Shown in pieces: positions 9,282 through 17,868 of a DNA stretch of 64,000 nt; the stretch's first letter is position 1; every line of letters starts with the position of its first letter. The position numbers and the translations under genes were made by a program. The notes under the pieces were generated by a model. That model was not told the origin of the DNA. It made no database searches and saw only the letters and a program-made list of their open reading frames with translations. Source of the DNA: Aquimarina longa SW024 (lineage in GTDB: Bacteria > Bacteroidota > Bacteroidia > Flavobacteriales > Flavobacteriaceae); the NCBI RefSeq assembly GCF_001401755.1, contig NZ_KQ474099.1:677692-741691 (forward strand). The letters are read 5' to 3'.

Positions 9282-9797
9282 TCACCAGCCTACATAACGT
9301 GGTGGTTCAATAACATTTAGATTAAGATATACTATCAGCTGTCCCCGATGATGGGTAACATGATCCTGTAATAAATTAAGGATTTGGAGTTTTGTTTTTC
9401 GTCCGGCAAAAAAATCAACTTCTGAAGAAAACTCATCTTTATTTGTATTCTGCACCTGTGTATATACTTTATCAAACGTTGTTTTAAGTAGCTTAATGAT
9501 TTCTTTTTTGGTTTCTGGTAAGTTTTCTGCTGACTTATCTTTATCTATTGGTTCTTTAGAGAAATAAGTAGTTCCTAGCCAATGCATATTTTTATGAATA
9601 TGTAATAATTGATCTTTAAAGCTCATTTGTCGTTCAGTAGGTTTAAACTTATATTTATCCTCTGGCATTTGTGCTGCCATTTCTAAAAGATACTCTTTAG
9701 AATTGTTCCATTTTTCTAAAAAAGCTGCTTTAGGAGTTGTTTGCTGTGATATCACAGAACCTGATATCAAAAAAAAGAGTGTTACTAGTCTAATCAT
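9282..9797 (-). CDS. Exported DinB-family protein
   Basis: 171 aa. A signal peptide (residues 1-18, ending VISQQ) precedes a DinB four-helix bundle. Metal-ligand-type histidines are present in LLHIHKNMHWLG and DHVTHHRGQLIVYL, the classic DinB/YfiT triad positions. DinB proteins are often metal-dependent thiol S-transferase-like enzymes, but the substrate is unknown. It is coupled to the cytochrome c gene by a TAATG stop-start overlap (1 nt), so both may work in the periplasm. Confidence 0.85.
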   Translation of the reverse strand: MIRLVTLFFLISGSVISQQTTPKAAFLEKWNNSKEYLLEMAAQMPEDKYKFKPTERQMSFKDQLLHIHKNMHWLGTTYFSKEPIDKDKSAENLPETKKEIIKLLKTTFDKVYTQVQNTNKDEFSSEVDFFAGRKTKLQILNLLQDHVTHHRGQLIVYLNLNVIEPPRYVGW

Positions 9798-10201
9798 TAT
9801 TTTATTTTTCCTTGACTTACGTCTGTCATATACGTTTCTAATGCTTTTAACTCTTCTGAACTAAATGTTTTGATAATTGCAAAATTTGTTTTCATTACTG
9901 AATATGTATTAGGGTCTACAATAGGTTCAGATTTTTCTTTTAAAAATGCTAATAAATCACCATTTTTTTCTCTGTAAACCTTCATAATTTCAAGGATACT
10001 TGGTCCGATTGTTTTTTTATTTACTTTATGGCAAGTATAGCATTTTCCTTTACCATTAAATACGCTTTCTCCTAGATTATAAGGATTCATCTGTTGTTTA
10101 TTTGTCCCAATCTTAATTTCTTCTTTTTTACCTTTCTTATCAGACTGACATGATATGATAAGTAAGGGTATTACTATAATTAGCAATCTTATCTTCTTCA
10201 T
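9797..10201 (-). CDS. Lipoprotein cytochrome c
   Basis: 134 aa. A lipoprotein signal peptide with lipobox IISC (Cys18) precedes a single c-type heme site CYTCH (Cys54, Cys57, His58). Met103 in SVMKTNF is the likely distal ligand. The size fits a class I cytochrome c acting as a periplasmic electron carrier. It sits between a TerB-like gene (11-bp gap) and a DinB gene (1-nt overlap). The partner redox enzyme is not in the window. Confidence 0.9.
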   Translation of the reverse strand: MKKIRLLIIVIPLLIISCQSDKKGKKEEIKIGTNKQQMNPYNLGESVFNGKGKCYTCHKVNKKTIGPSILEIMKVYREKNGDLLAFLKEKSEPIVDPNTYSVMKTNFAIIKTFSSEELKALETYMTDVSQGKIK

Positions 10202-10212
10202 ATATAAATTGA

Positions 10213-10599
10213 TTACTTGTATTTGTCTTTAATTTTCTCGATATCGTTCTTAAACCGTTCTAATAAATCTCTAGAAAAACTCGTGATCACTTTTTCTTCT
10301 TTGCTATCTATACCGTTATTAACTTCTGCAATTTTGGTAAGTGCATATATCATAAAATCATATTCTTCATCAGGACCATTATCAGAGAACACTTCTATTA
10401 CTTTTTTATATAATGTTTCGACATCACTTTGATGCTCATTTTCATAATCAAAAGACCATTTAATAACTGCACCTTTTGGATGTCCTCTTAGAATTTCTTC
10501 AAGAATTTTGACTTCTTCTTTTTGAATAATACCATCACTCATTGCGATTACATATAATAATTCTCCAAACGTCTGATATAATCTATCTCTACTTACCAT
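10213..10599 (-). CDS. TerB-like protein
   Basis: 128 aa, all-helical. MSDGIIQKEEVKILEEIL and later NGIDSKEEKVITSF match the two acidic, possibly metal-binding segments of the TerB/DjlA-like superfamily. Cytoplasmic, no signal peptide. TerB-like domains are tied to tellurite resistance and envelope-linked stress complexes, but the other ter genes are absent, so a tellurite role is not supported. First gene of a unit with the cytochrome c and DinB genes. Confidence 0.8.
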   Translation of the reverse strand: MVSRDRLYQTFGELLYVIAMSDGIIQKEEVKILEEILRGHPKGAVIKWSFDYENEHQSDVETLYKKVIEVFSDNGPDEEYDFMIYALTKIAEVNNGIDSKEEKVITSFSRDLLERFKNDIEKIKDKYK

Positions 10600-10618
10600 G
10601 GTTTATCATTTTAATCAG

Positions 10619-10649
10619 ATCTCGCAGGTATTTTTAACATCTGTGAGAT
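10619..10649 (-). other. Imperfect hairpin between hemB and TerB-like gene
   Basis: Arms 10619-10629 and 10639-10649 pair with two G-U/mismatch positions around a 9-nt loop. There is no T run on the minus strand, so termination of the hemB transcript here is only possible. Confidence 0.35.
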
Positions 10650-10707
10650 TTATAATTTATTTTTCAAAAAAAGAATACTCTTACTAAAAGTTAATTATAG
10701 TGATATA

Positions 10708-11682
10708 TTACCCTAATAATTTAACGACATCCTTAGCAAAATAGCTGGCTATAACTTGTGCCCCTGCTCTTTTGAATGCCATGATTTGCTCCATCATTAC
10801 AGTATCATGATCTAACCATCCTTTTGCAGCAGCAGCTTTTACCATAGCATACTCACCACTTACCTGATATACTGCAACAGGAACATCAACAACATCTCTT
10901 ACATCTCTTACAATATCTAGATAGCATAACCCTGGTTTTACCATCACAATATCTGCTCCTTCTTCGATATCTATAAGCGTTTCTTTAATTGCTTCATCCC
11001 GATTAGCAAAATCCATTTGATATGTTTTTTTATCTCCAAATCCTGGTGCTGAATCCAAGGCATCTCTAAAAGGACCATAAAATGCTGAGGCGTACTTAGC
11101 ACTATAACTCATGATCCCTGTATTCTTATAATTTTCTTTTTCAAGCAATTCTCTAATAGCCAAAATTCTACCATCCATCATATCACTAGGTGCTACAAAA
11201 TCAGCTCCTGCCTGTGCATGGGATAATGCCATTTTTGCCAAGATAGTACATGTTTGATCATTAACAATATACCCATCCTCTACAATCCCATCATGACCAT
11301 AAGAAGAATAAGGATCTAATGCTACATCGGTCATTACTAACAGTTCGGGTGCTACTTCTTTAACGGTTTGAATAGCACGTTGCATTAACCCATCAGCGTT
11401 TATGGCTTCGGTACCCTTATTATCTTTTAGATCATCGGGTACTTTTACAAAAAGTAATACTGATTTTAACCCCATAGCCCATAGTTCCTTTACTTCGTCT
11501 TTAAGGAAATCCAAGCTATACCTATAATAATTTGGCATCGAAGGAATTTCTTCTTTGATACCTTTTCCCTCTACTACAAATAATGGGACTAAAAAATCAT
11601 GAGGTGTAATTGTATATTCTCTAACCAAAGAACGAATTGCATCATTGGTTCTTAGTCGTCTGTTTCTGCGAAGTTGCTGCAT
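10708..11682 (-). CDS. hemB: Delta-aminolevulinic acid dehydratase
   Basis: 324 aa, standard length. It condenses two 5-aminolevulinate molecules to porphobilinogen. The two active-site lysines are visible: Lys196 in IMSYSAKYASAFYG and Lys249 in IVMVKPGLCYLDI. The metal-binding loop reads DVALDPYSSYGHDG, without the cysteine triad of Zn-dependent enzymes, so a Mg-type enzyme is expected. It stands apart from the other heme genes: hemF lies 31 kb away on the same strand. Confidence 0.97.
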   Translation of the reverse strand: MQQLRRNRRLRTNDAIRSLVREYTITPHDFLVPLFVVEGKGIKEEIPSMPNYYRYSLDFLKDEVKELWAMGLKSVLLFVKVPDDLKDNKGTEAINADGLMQRAIQTVKEVAPELLVMTDVALDPYSSYGHDGIVEDGYIVNDQTCTILAKMALSHAQAGADFVAPSDMMDGRILAIRELLEKENYKNTGIMSYSAKYASAFYGPFRDALDSAPGFGDKKTYQMDFANRDEAIKETLIDIEEGADIVMVKPGLCYLDIVRDVRDVVDVPVAVYQVSGEYAMVKAAAAKGWLDHDTVMMEQIMAFKRAGAQVIASYFAKDVVKLLG

Positions 11683-11707
11683 TCTGAATTGTAAAATTTA
11701 ATTGTTG

Positions 11708-11715
11708 TAAAGATA
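11708..11715 (-). promoter_or_regulatory. Candidate -7 promoter element of hemB
   Basis: On the minus strand this reads TATCTTTA, matching the Bacteroidetes TAnnTTTG consensus at all fixed positions but the last. It lies 25 nt before the hemB ATG. No clear -33 box. Confidence 0.35.
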
Positions 11716-11848
11716 CTATATATCTTTTATCAAAAACTATCCATGAGTGAGGATATACTAAACATGCTATAAAGGTAAACTGACTTTAAAAAAATATCAA
11801 ATCATGTAACAAAACCTTAACAAACACTACTAATATTGAAAAAAAAGT

Positions 11849-12733
11849 ATGCTTACCATAAAAAGTCTTAATAAAACGTATCCTAATGGAACGCAAGCGT
11901 TAAATGATGTCAATCTATCTTTAGACAAAGGAATGTTTGGGCTTTTAGGTCCTAATGGCGCAGGGAAATCTTCATTAATGAGAACTATTGCTACTCTACA
12001 ATTAGCGGACTCAGGAACGATTACATTTAATGATATTGATGTTTTTAAACAACCAGAAGAACTGCGAAAAATAGTAGGATACCTACCTCAGGATTTTGGA
12101 GTATACCCAAAAGTATCTGCAGAGATGATGCTTAATCATATTGCTAAAGTAAAAGGGATTACTAATACACAAGAGCGCAAGGGTTATGTTGCTGATTTAT
12201 TAAATAAAGTAAATTTATATAAATTCAGAAGTCGTAATCTTGGAGATTACTCTGGTGGGATGAGACAGCGTTTTGGTATTGCACAAGCACTAATTGGTAA
12301 CCCAAAATTAATCATTGTAGATGAACCAACTGCTGGTTTGGATCCCTTGGAACGGAATCGTTTTCATAATTTATTAAGTGAATTAGGAGAAAATGCAGTT
12401 GTTATTTTGAGTACTCATATTGTGGATGATGTAACGAATTTATGTCAGAATATGGCGGTTTTTAATGAAGGTAAAATTCTAGCGCAAGGTAATCCACAGG
12501 AACTCTCAGAGACCTTAAATGGTAAAGTTTTTAGAAAAAAAATCAATCAATCTGATCTAGAGCGTATTGAAAGTGACTATATCGTATTATCAAATTACCT
12601 AAGAGGAGGAGAATTTTATGTCAGTATATATAGTGACTCTACTCCTAGTGAAGGATTTGAACAAATAACCAATGGTTTAGAAGATTTCTATTTTTACTGT
12701 ATTAATAAAAAACAGCAGGAGGCAATACTATGA
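11849..12733 (+). CDS. ABC transporter ATP-binding protein
   Basis: 294 aa. The nucleotide-binding domain has Walker A GPNGAGKSS (about residues 34-42), signature YSGGMRQRFGIAQAL, Walker B LIIVDEPTAGLDP and switch His in STHIVDD. A C-terminal tail of about 80 residues is typical of CcmA/NatA-type ATPases. It pairs with the downstream permease-peptidase fusion through an ATGA 4-nt overlap. Substrate unknown. Confidence 0.93.
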   Translation: MLTIKSLNKTYPNGTQALNDVNLSLDKGMFGLLGPNGAGKSSLMRTIATLQLADSGTITFNDIDVFKQPEELRKIVGYLPQDFGVYPKVSAEMMLNHIAKVKGITNTQERKGYVADLLNKVNLYKFRSRNLGDYSGGMRQRFGIAQALIGNPKLIIVDEPTAGLDPLERNRFHNLLSELGENAVVILSTHIVDDVTNLCQNMAVFNEGKILAQGNPQELSETLNGKVFRKKINQSDLERIESDYIVLSNYLRGGEFYVSIYSDSTPSEGFEQITNGLEDFYFYCINKKQQEAIL

Positions 12734-15700
12734 TAGAACTATTCCTATTCGAACTAAAATATCGTTTAAAAAGACCTGCTACTTGGATTTATGCTGTATT
12801 AGGACTTACTATAGCACTACTATTATCAGTCTTTGAAAAATCAGTAACAGCCCAATTTGTCAATAGCCCGAATGCTATTGCTGGGGTTATTGGAAGTGTT
12901 TCTGTTATTTCTATTTTCTTTTATGCTGCTATTATGGGGGTTCCCATTTTTAGAGATAAAGATCATAAAACATCTCAAACTTATTTTACATACCCTATAT
13001 CAGAAAAATCGTATGTACTAGGACGTTTTTTAGGAAGTTATACTATAGCTTCTTTGGTTAATCTTTTTATTGTTTTAGGAACTATTATTGGATTTGGGAT
13101 AGCTATTTTTTTGGATCGCCCTGATTATGGGAATTATGATAGTTTTAATCCAGTATCCTACCTTCTTCCTTTTATATTTCTATTACAAATTAATGCACTA
13201 ATTATTGGCGCATTGTTTTTCTCTCTAATGGCATTCTTTAAAAAAATGCCTATTATCTATCTGGGGGGTATCTGTCTTTTCCTTTTATATAATATTTCAG
13301 GGAATCTGATGTCTAGTATCGATAATCAATGGCTAACGCCATACTTAGATCCTTTTGGAAATAGAGCATTTGCCTATCTAAAAAAATACTGGTCAATTAA
13401 TGAGTTAAATAATAATCAATTACCAGTTTATGGTAAATTCTTAATCAATCGAATGCTATGGTTAGGGTTAGGAACTCTATTTTTTCTAATTACCTATTTT
13501 AGATTTGATTATAAAAAGTTTTTACGTTCTGGTCAGAAAAATAGAAAAACAGAAACGAATACATATACTCCTTCACTGATCACTTCTGTAACACAGAATT
13601 TTACTAAAAAAACAGATTGGAATAATTTAATATCCTTAAGTAAGATTGAATTTTTATCTATTATTAAAAATTCGATCTTTATAATTTTACTCATCATTGG
13701 GATACTCTTTTCTATATTTAGTATTTATAATCAGAATGAAACGTATGGAACTCCTAATTTACCACTAACTCGATATGTGGTTACCTATATCAATGGAGTG
13801 ATCTCTTTCTTTTGTGTTGTGATATTAGTGATCTATTCTGGAGAAGCCGTACATAGAACTCGAAAAAATAAAACTTTTGTATTCTATGACGCCCTACCGA
13901 TACGCGATTCTAGTCTTTATTTTTCTAAAATCATAGCACTTGTCGGTATCGCACTAGTACTTACATTGGTTAATATTGTAATTGGTATTTTGTTTCAAAC
14001 TTTTCATGGTTATTTTCAATATGATCTTGGAGTATATTTTACATATAATTTTGTTTTAATACTCCCAGGGTTTTTAATGACAATTCTACTTTCATTTTTT
14101 ATCCATGTAGTGATTAATAATAAGTTTCTGGGTCATTTTATTGTTATACTCGTATACTTTGGACTACCAATCTTAGTTACGTTAGCCTTTAAAAGTAGTA
14201 ATCCACTATTTATTTTTACCAGTACGACACCTTTTTTTCTAAGTGATCTTAATGGTTTTGGTCATTATTTTACAGGAGTTACATGGTTAAACATGTATTG
14301 GTTATTAATGACTTCGATAGTAATGATTATTGGTAAACTATTTTGGACCAGAGGTTTTTTCTCCTCTTCTAAGGAACGATTCGCATTAGCAAAGCAGCGA
14401 TTTACTACTAAAACAATTTTAGCTTTTACAATTGTCGTTATTGCATTTATAGCGGTAGCAGGATATAGTTATTATAACCTAAAGGTTTTAAATACGATGG
14501 AAGATGGTAATTATGCAGAAAAAGTAGCTGCAGATGCAGAAAAGAAATATGCAAAATACATAGGGCAACCTCATCCGCAGGTGACTGATTTAAAAGCCTA
14601 TATCGATGTTTTTCCAGAAGACCGAAATGTAAGGGCTAAAGGAGATTTTAAAATCATTAATAATTACTCGACTCCCATAGATACCTTATTACTAGAGGTA
14701 CAATATCCTACGACACACACTACTTTAAAGAGTGTGCATTATAATGGTACACCACTAACTCCTATAATCAGAGACTCAGTGTATAGAATGTATTTCTATA
14801 AATTGCCAAAAGCGATGATGCCTAATGAAAAAGCAGCATTAACGATAGAGGTCATTGCAGAAACCAAAGGTTTTTCTAATAGTATGGAAACCGAAGTACT
14901 GTATAATGGTTCCTTTTTTAGGGATAATATATTTCCTAGATTTCATTATGAGCGTACTATGATTGATAATGGAACACGGGTAAAATATGGATTAGAAAAA
15001 CTAGACTACCTGTACCCTCCTAGGACAGATTCTTTAGCCATTAAGAAAAACCTATTTAATGAAGATGCTAATTATATTAATTTTGAAGCCATAGTAAGTA
15101 CTGCTATTGATCAAACTGCTCTAGCTCCAGGAAAATTGGTAAAAAAATGGCAAGAAAACGATAGAGCTTATTATCAGTATAAACTAGAGTCACAAACCGA
15201 TCTATTCTTTAATGTAGTATCAGCAAAATATGATGTAGAAATTTCTAGTTGGACTGCTCCTAGTGGTAAAAAAGTAGCTATAGAAATCTATCACTCACCA
15301 AAGCATAAACGTAATCTGGCTTATTTTATCAAAGGCACTAAAGCAGCATTAGAATATCTTTCTAAGAATTTCTTAGAATACCCTAATTCGGTGATTAGAA
15401 TCGTAGAGTTTCCTGCACATTCTAAGTATGCTCAATCATTTGTAACCACCATTCCATATTCTGAGGATTTTGGATTTGCAGCCAATTTTGATAAGGCAGA
15501 GGATTTTAATTATGCATTTAGAGTAACAACTCACGAGGTAGCACACCAGTGGTGGGGGCATTTAGTTACCCCTAGTAAAACATCAGGAGCGAATATCATT
15601 TCTGAGACCTTAGCAGAGTATTCTTCGCTGATGACCATGAAACATGAATATGGTGAAAATGGAATTAAGAATTTTCTAAAATATTCCTTAGATTCTTATT

Positions 15701-16332
15701 TACGTAGTAGAGCTTTTAGTTTTAAACCAGAGCGTTCTTTAGTAAATGTAGAGATAGGGCAACACATCTGGTACGAGAAAGGATCTATGATTATGTATGA
15801 GTTACAAGATATTATAGGAGAACAGAAAATGAATACAGCACTCAGAACATTTTTAACAGAGTACAAGAATTTTGAAAAAGGAGTATACCCCACATCAGAA
15901 AACCTCTATGAGGCGATTTACTCCGTAACTCCGGATTCCTTAAAATATGCAGTAGAAGATGGGTTTAAAAAAATAGTACTCTATGAAAATAGAGTTGTAA
16001 AATCAAAAACTAAGAAACTACCTAATGAACGATATGAAACTACTTTTACGGTAGATTCTAAGAAAATATATTATGATGATACTGGTAAAGAAGAACATAC
16101 TGATCCTACAACTAACTATATAGAGATAGGATTGTTTGGAGAGGATAGTGTAGATGCTCAAGAGGTTCCTCTAAAAACCCCATATTATCTAGAACGAAAA
16201 TGGTTGCAACCTGGAGAAAATACTTTTACTATAGTAACGGATAAAAAACCATTAAAAGCAGGTATTGATCCTTATAATAAATTAATAGACAGAAACTCTG
16301 AAGACAACCTTCAGTTTATTGAAGAAGACTAA
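12730..16332 (+). CDS. ABC-2 type permease fused to M1 family metallopeptidase
   Basis: 1200 aa. The N-terminal part (about 1-580) holds two blocks of ABC-2-type membrane spans, separated by a soluble linker near 270-300. The C-terminal part (about 600-1200) is an aminopeptidase N-like domain with the zinc site HEVAHQWWGH (His935, Glu936, His939) and a third ligand in ISETLAEYSS about 20 residues later. The peptidase half follows a membrane span (FTIVVIAFIAVAGYSYY) and is probably outside the cytoplasmic membrane. This fusion is known in Bacteroidetes; whether the peptidase processes the exported substrate is inference. It is translated with its ATPase (4-nt overlap) and followed by a strong terminator. 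Confidence 0.92.
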   Translation: MIELFLFELKYRLKRPATWIYAVLGLTIALLLSVFEKSVTAQFVNSPNAIAGVIGSVSVISIFFYAAIMGVPIFRDKDHKTSQTYFTYPISEKSYVLGRFLGSYTIASLVNLFIVLGTIIGFGIAIFLDRPDYGNYDSFNPVSYLLPFIFLLQINALIIGALFFSLMAFFKKMPIIYLGGICLFLLYNISGNLMSSIDNQWLTPYLDPFGNRAFAYLKKYWSINELNNNQLPVYGKFLINRMLWLGLGTLFFLITYFRFDYKKFLRSGQKNRKTETNTYTPSLITSVTQNFTKKTDWNNLISLSKIEFLSIIKNSIFIILLIIGILFSIFSIYNQNETYGTPNLPLTRYVVTYINGVISFFCVVILVIYSGEAVHRTRKNKTFVFYDALPIRDSSLYFSKIIALVGIALVLTLVNIVIGILFQTFHGYFQYDLGVYFTYNFVLILPGFLMTILLSFFIHVVINNKFLGHFIVILVYFGLPILVTLAFKSSNPLFIFTSTTPFFLSDLNGFGHYFTGVTWLNMYWLLMTSIVMIIGKLFWTRGFFSSSKERFALAKQRFTTKTILAFTIVVIAFIAVAGYSYYNLKVLNTMEDGNYAEKVAADAEKKYAKYIGQPHPQVTDLKAYIDVFPEDRNVRAKGDFKIINNYSTPIDTLLLEVQYPTTHTTLKSVHYNGTPLTPIIRDSVYRMYFYKLPKAMMPNEKAALTIEVIAETKGFSNSMETEVLYNGSFFRDNIFPRFHYERTMIDNGTRVKYGLEKLDYLYPPRTDSLAIKKNLFNEDANYINFEAIVSTAIDQTALAPGKLVKKWQENDRAYYQYKLESQTDLFFNVVSAKYDVEISSWTAPSGKKVAIEIYHSPKHKRNLAYFIKGTKAALEYLSKNFLEYPNSVIRIVEFPAHSKYAQSFVTTIPYSEDFGFAANFDKAEDFNYAFRVTTHEVAHQWWGHLVTPSKTSGANIISETLAEYSSLMTMKHEYGENGIKNFLKYSLDSYLRSRAFSFKPERSLVNVEIGQHIWYEKGSMIMYELQDIIGEQKMNTALRTFLTEYKNFEKGVYPTSENLYEAIYSVTPDSLKYAVEDGFKKIVLYENRVVKSKTKKLPNERYETTFTVDSKKIYYDDTGKEEHTDPTTNYIEIGLFGEDSVDAQEVPLKTPYYLERKWLQPGENTFTIVTDKKPLKAGIDPYNKLIDRNSEDNLQFIEED

Positions 16333-16427
16333 ATTTAACTCCTCACAGAGGGTTTACTCAATAGCATTCCTCGACATTTGTCTCAGGTGTAGCAAAGAGC
16401 ATCAAAACTTTTAGCTACTTTTTTTAG

Positions 16428-16466
16428 ATCACGATCAAAAAGCGCTGTTTTGATCGTGATTTTTTT
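16428..16466 (+). terminator. Rho-independent terminator after the M1/ABC operon
   Basis: A perfect 13-bp stem (16428-16440 with 16448-16460), a 7-nt loop and a T run (16461-16466), about 95 nt after the permease-peptidase stop. Confidence 0.8.
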
Positions 16467-16525
16467 ATGATCAGAATTTAATTATTTAGTAACAGCATCA
16501 TAAAAGCTGTAAAGAGAACTTCTAA

Positions 16526-16645
16526 AGAGTATCAAAATCAATAGAAAAACTAAGCGATATAGGCTTGGTTACCTATCTATTAGCAATAGCTACGGGACTT
16601 ATGTATATCAGTTGGGAACTAGGTAGAGCTGCTGCAATATTATAA
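16526..16645 (+). pseudogene. Possible gene remnant (about 39 codons)
   Basis: This open stretch between an upstream TAA and a stop at 16643 reads protein-like: SIEKLSDIGLVTYLLAIAT then GLMYISWELGRAAAIL. It is amphipathic with a hydrophobic core, but has no ATG at its 5' end. It lies between two terminators in the 420-bp gap 16333-16752. It could be the 3' scar of a lost membrane-protein gene, a tiny TTG-started gene, or chance. The rest of the gap shows nothing beyond the two terminators. Confidence 0.3.
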
Positions 16646-16680
16646 ATAGACATACGAAAAATTACGATTTTTCTGAACAT

Positions 16681-16736
16681 ATTAAAAAAATAAAGCTTCA
16701 TAGAGATAAGTCTCTATGAAGCTTTATTTTTTTAAT
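16681..16736. terminator. Bidirectional terminator
   Basis: A perfect 26-bp stem (16681-16706 with 16711-16736), a 4-nt loop, and A/T tracts built into both arm ends, so it works on both strands. It lies 17 nt after the acyltransferase stop and closes the minus-strand chitin-synthase-like operon. Confidence 0.85.
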
Positions 16737-16752
16737 GCTAATCATCATGGGG

Positions 16753-17817
16753 TTACCCTGCGATGATATTCCCTAGTTTTATCTTTTTCATTATACTGAT
16801 CACCAGTGCTGAAACGACTAAGCAAATAATTGACACCATAGGAACGCTAACTGCGGGGTGTGCAATGGCAGTGTGTATTCCTATATAAGCCAATAGATAT
16901 GTAATCAAAATATGTACTAGGTAAATGCCATAGCTATGCTTGCTAATAAAGCACACAAAGGTTAATAGCCAACCCTCTTTGATCGATAGGTTTTTAAAAA
17001 AAAGAAAGAAACCCATAGCACTGATTACCACATTAATTCTAAGATAATAATAGAATTCTTCTTTAAAAACTCCTGACTGCTCGGATATATAATAAGTGCC
17101 TAAAATGGTAATGGCATTGCCGAGTATAAATAGCAATAATGCAAAACTCTTATTGTTTAATAGTTGGTTCGTATTATTTCTAAGGAAATAGCCGAATACC
17201 ATATAGCACATAAAACTCGAAAAATAAGAGGTATCTATTGCTGGCATATAGGAGTGCAAAAATGAATAGTGAAAGGTAATTACAACTACCCATAGCGTTA
17301 GGAAGTATAGTATTTCTTTTGATGTTGCATTTTTAATCCATTTGCGAATAATGGGTATAAATAAATATGCTCCGATTAGTGTATATACAAACCATAGGTG
17401 TACATGACTACTATGTAATAGTTTATCTCTTATAAATATTAAGGTATCAACACTCCCCATAACCACATCATTATCAGACATTTTATGATACAAGTCATAG
17501 CCAATATACACAAAACTCCAAAATAAAAAAGGGGGTATTAGTCTCATAAATCTTTTTTTTATAAAGTTTTCTAAACTATAATCTCTCGATAATAATAATG
17601 CTCCAGAGATCATAAAAAATATAGGTACGCAGAATCGGACACCTCCATCATAGATATTCCCTACCCACCAATGCTCCATCGAATCGGTAGTAAACGCTCC
17701 TAATAAATAGCCCGAAGTATGTAAGAAAATCACAGCAAAGGTGGCAAGCGTTCTCAATACATCTATCCAATATAGGGGTTGTTTTTCTGTAGTATATGTT
17801 GTTTTTTCTAAACTCAT
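16753..17817 (-). CDS. Acyltransferase 3 family membrane protein
   Basis: 354 aa with about ten membrane spans. The N-terminal start of the family is clear: YWIDVLRTLATFAVIFLHTS, in which the His near residue 33 is the conserved catalytic His of acyltransferase-3 proteins. SRDYSLENFIKKRFMRLIPP is the usual loop after span 2. Members such as OafA, IcaC and WecH move acetyl or succinyl groups onto sugars of surface glycans. Third gene of an operon with the chitin-synthase-like GT2 and the deacetylase-3D fusion (51-bp gap), so the likely acceptor is the product of that synthase. The donor and site of modification are unknown. Confidence 0.88.
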   Translation of the reverse strand: MSLEKTTYTTEKQPLYWIDVLRTLATFAVIFLHTSGYLLGAFTTDSMEHWWVGNIYDGGVRFCVPIFFMISGALLLSRDYSLENFIKKRFMRLIPPFLFWSFVYIGYDLYHKMSDNDVVMGSVDTLIFIRDKLLHSSHVHLWFVYTLIGAYLFIPIIRKWIKNATSKEILYFLTLWVVVITFHYSFLHSYMPAIDTSYFSSFMCYMVFGYFLRNNTNQLLNNKSFALLLFILGNAITILGTYYISEQSGVFKEEFYYYLRINVVISAMGFFLFFKNLSIKEGWLLTFVCFISKHSYGIYLVHILITYLLAYIGIHTAIAHPAVSVPMVSIICLVVSALVISIMKKIKLGNIIAG

Positions 17818-17868
17818 TTGATCATTTTGATTGGTTGTATATAAAATTGTAAAAGGTTTGTTTTTTCG

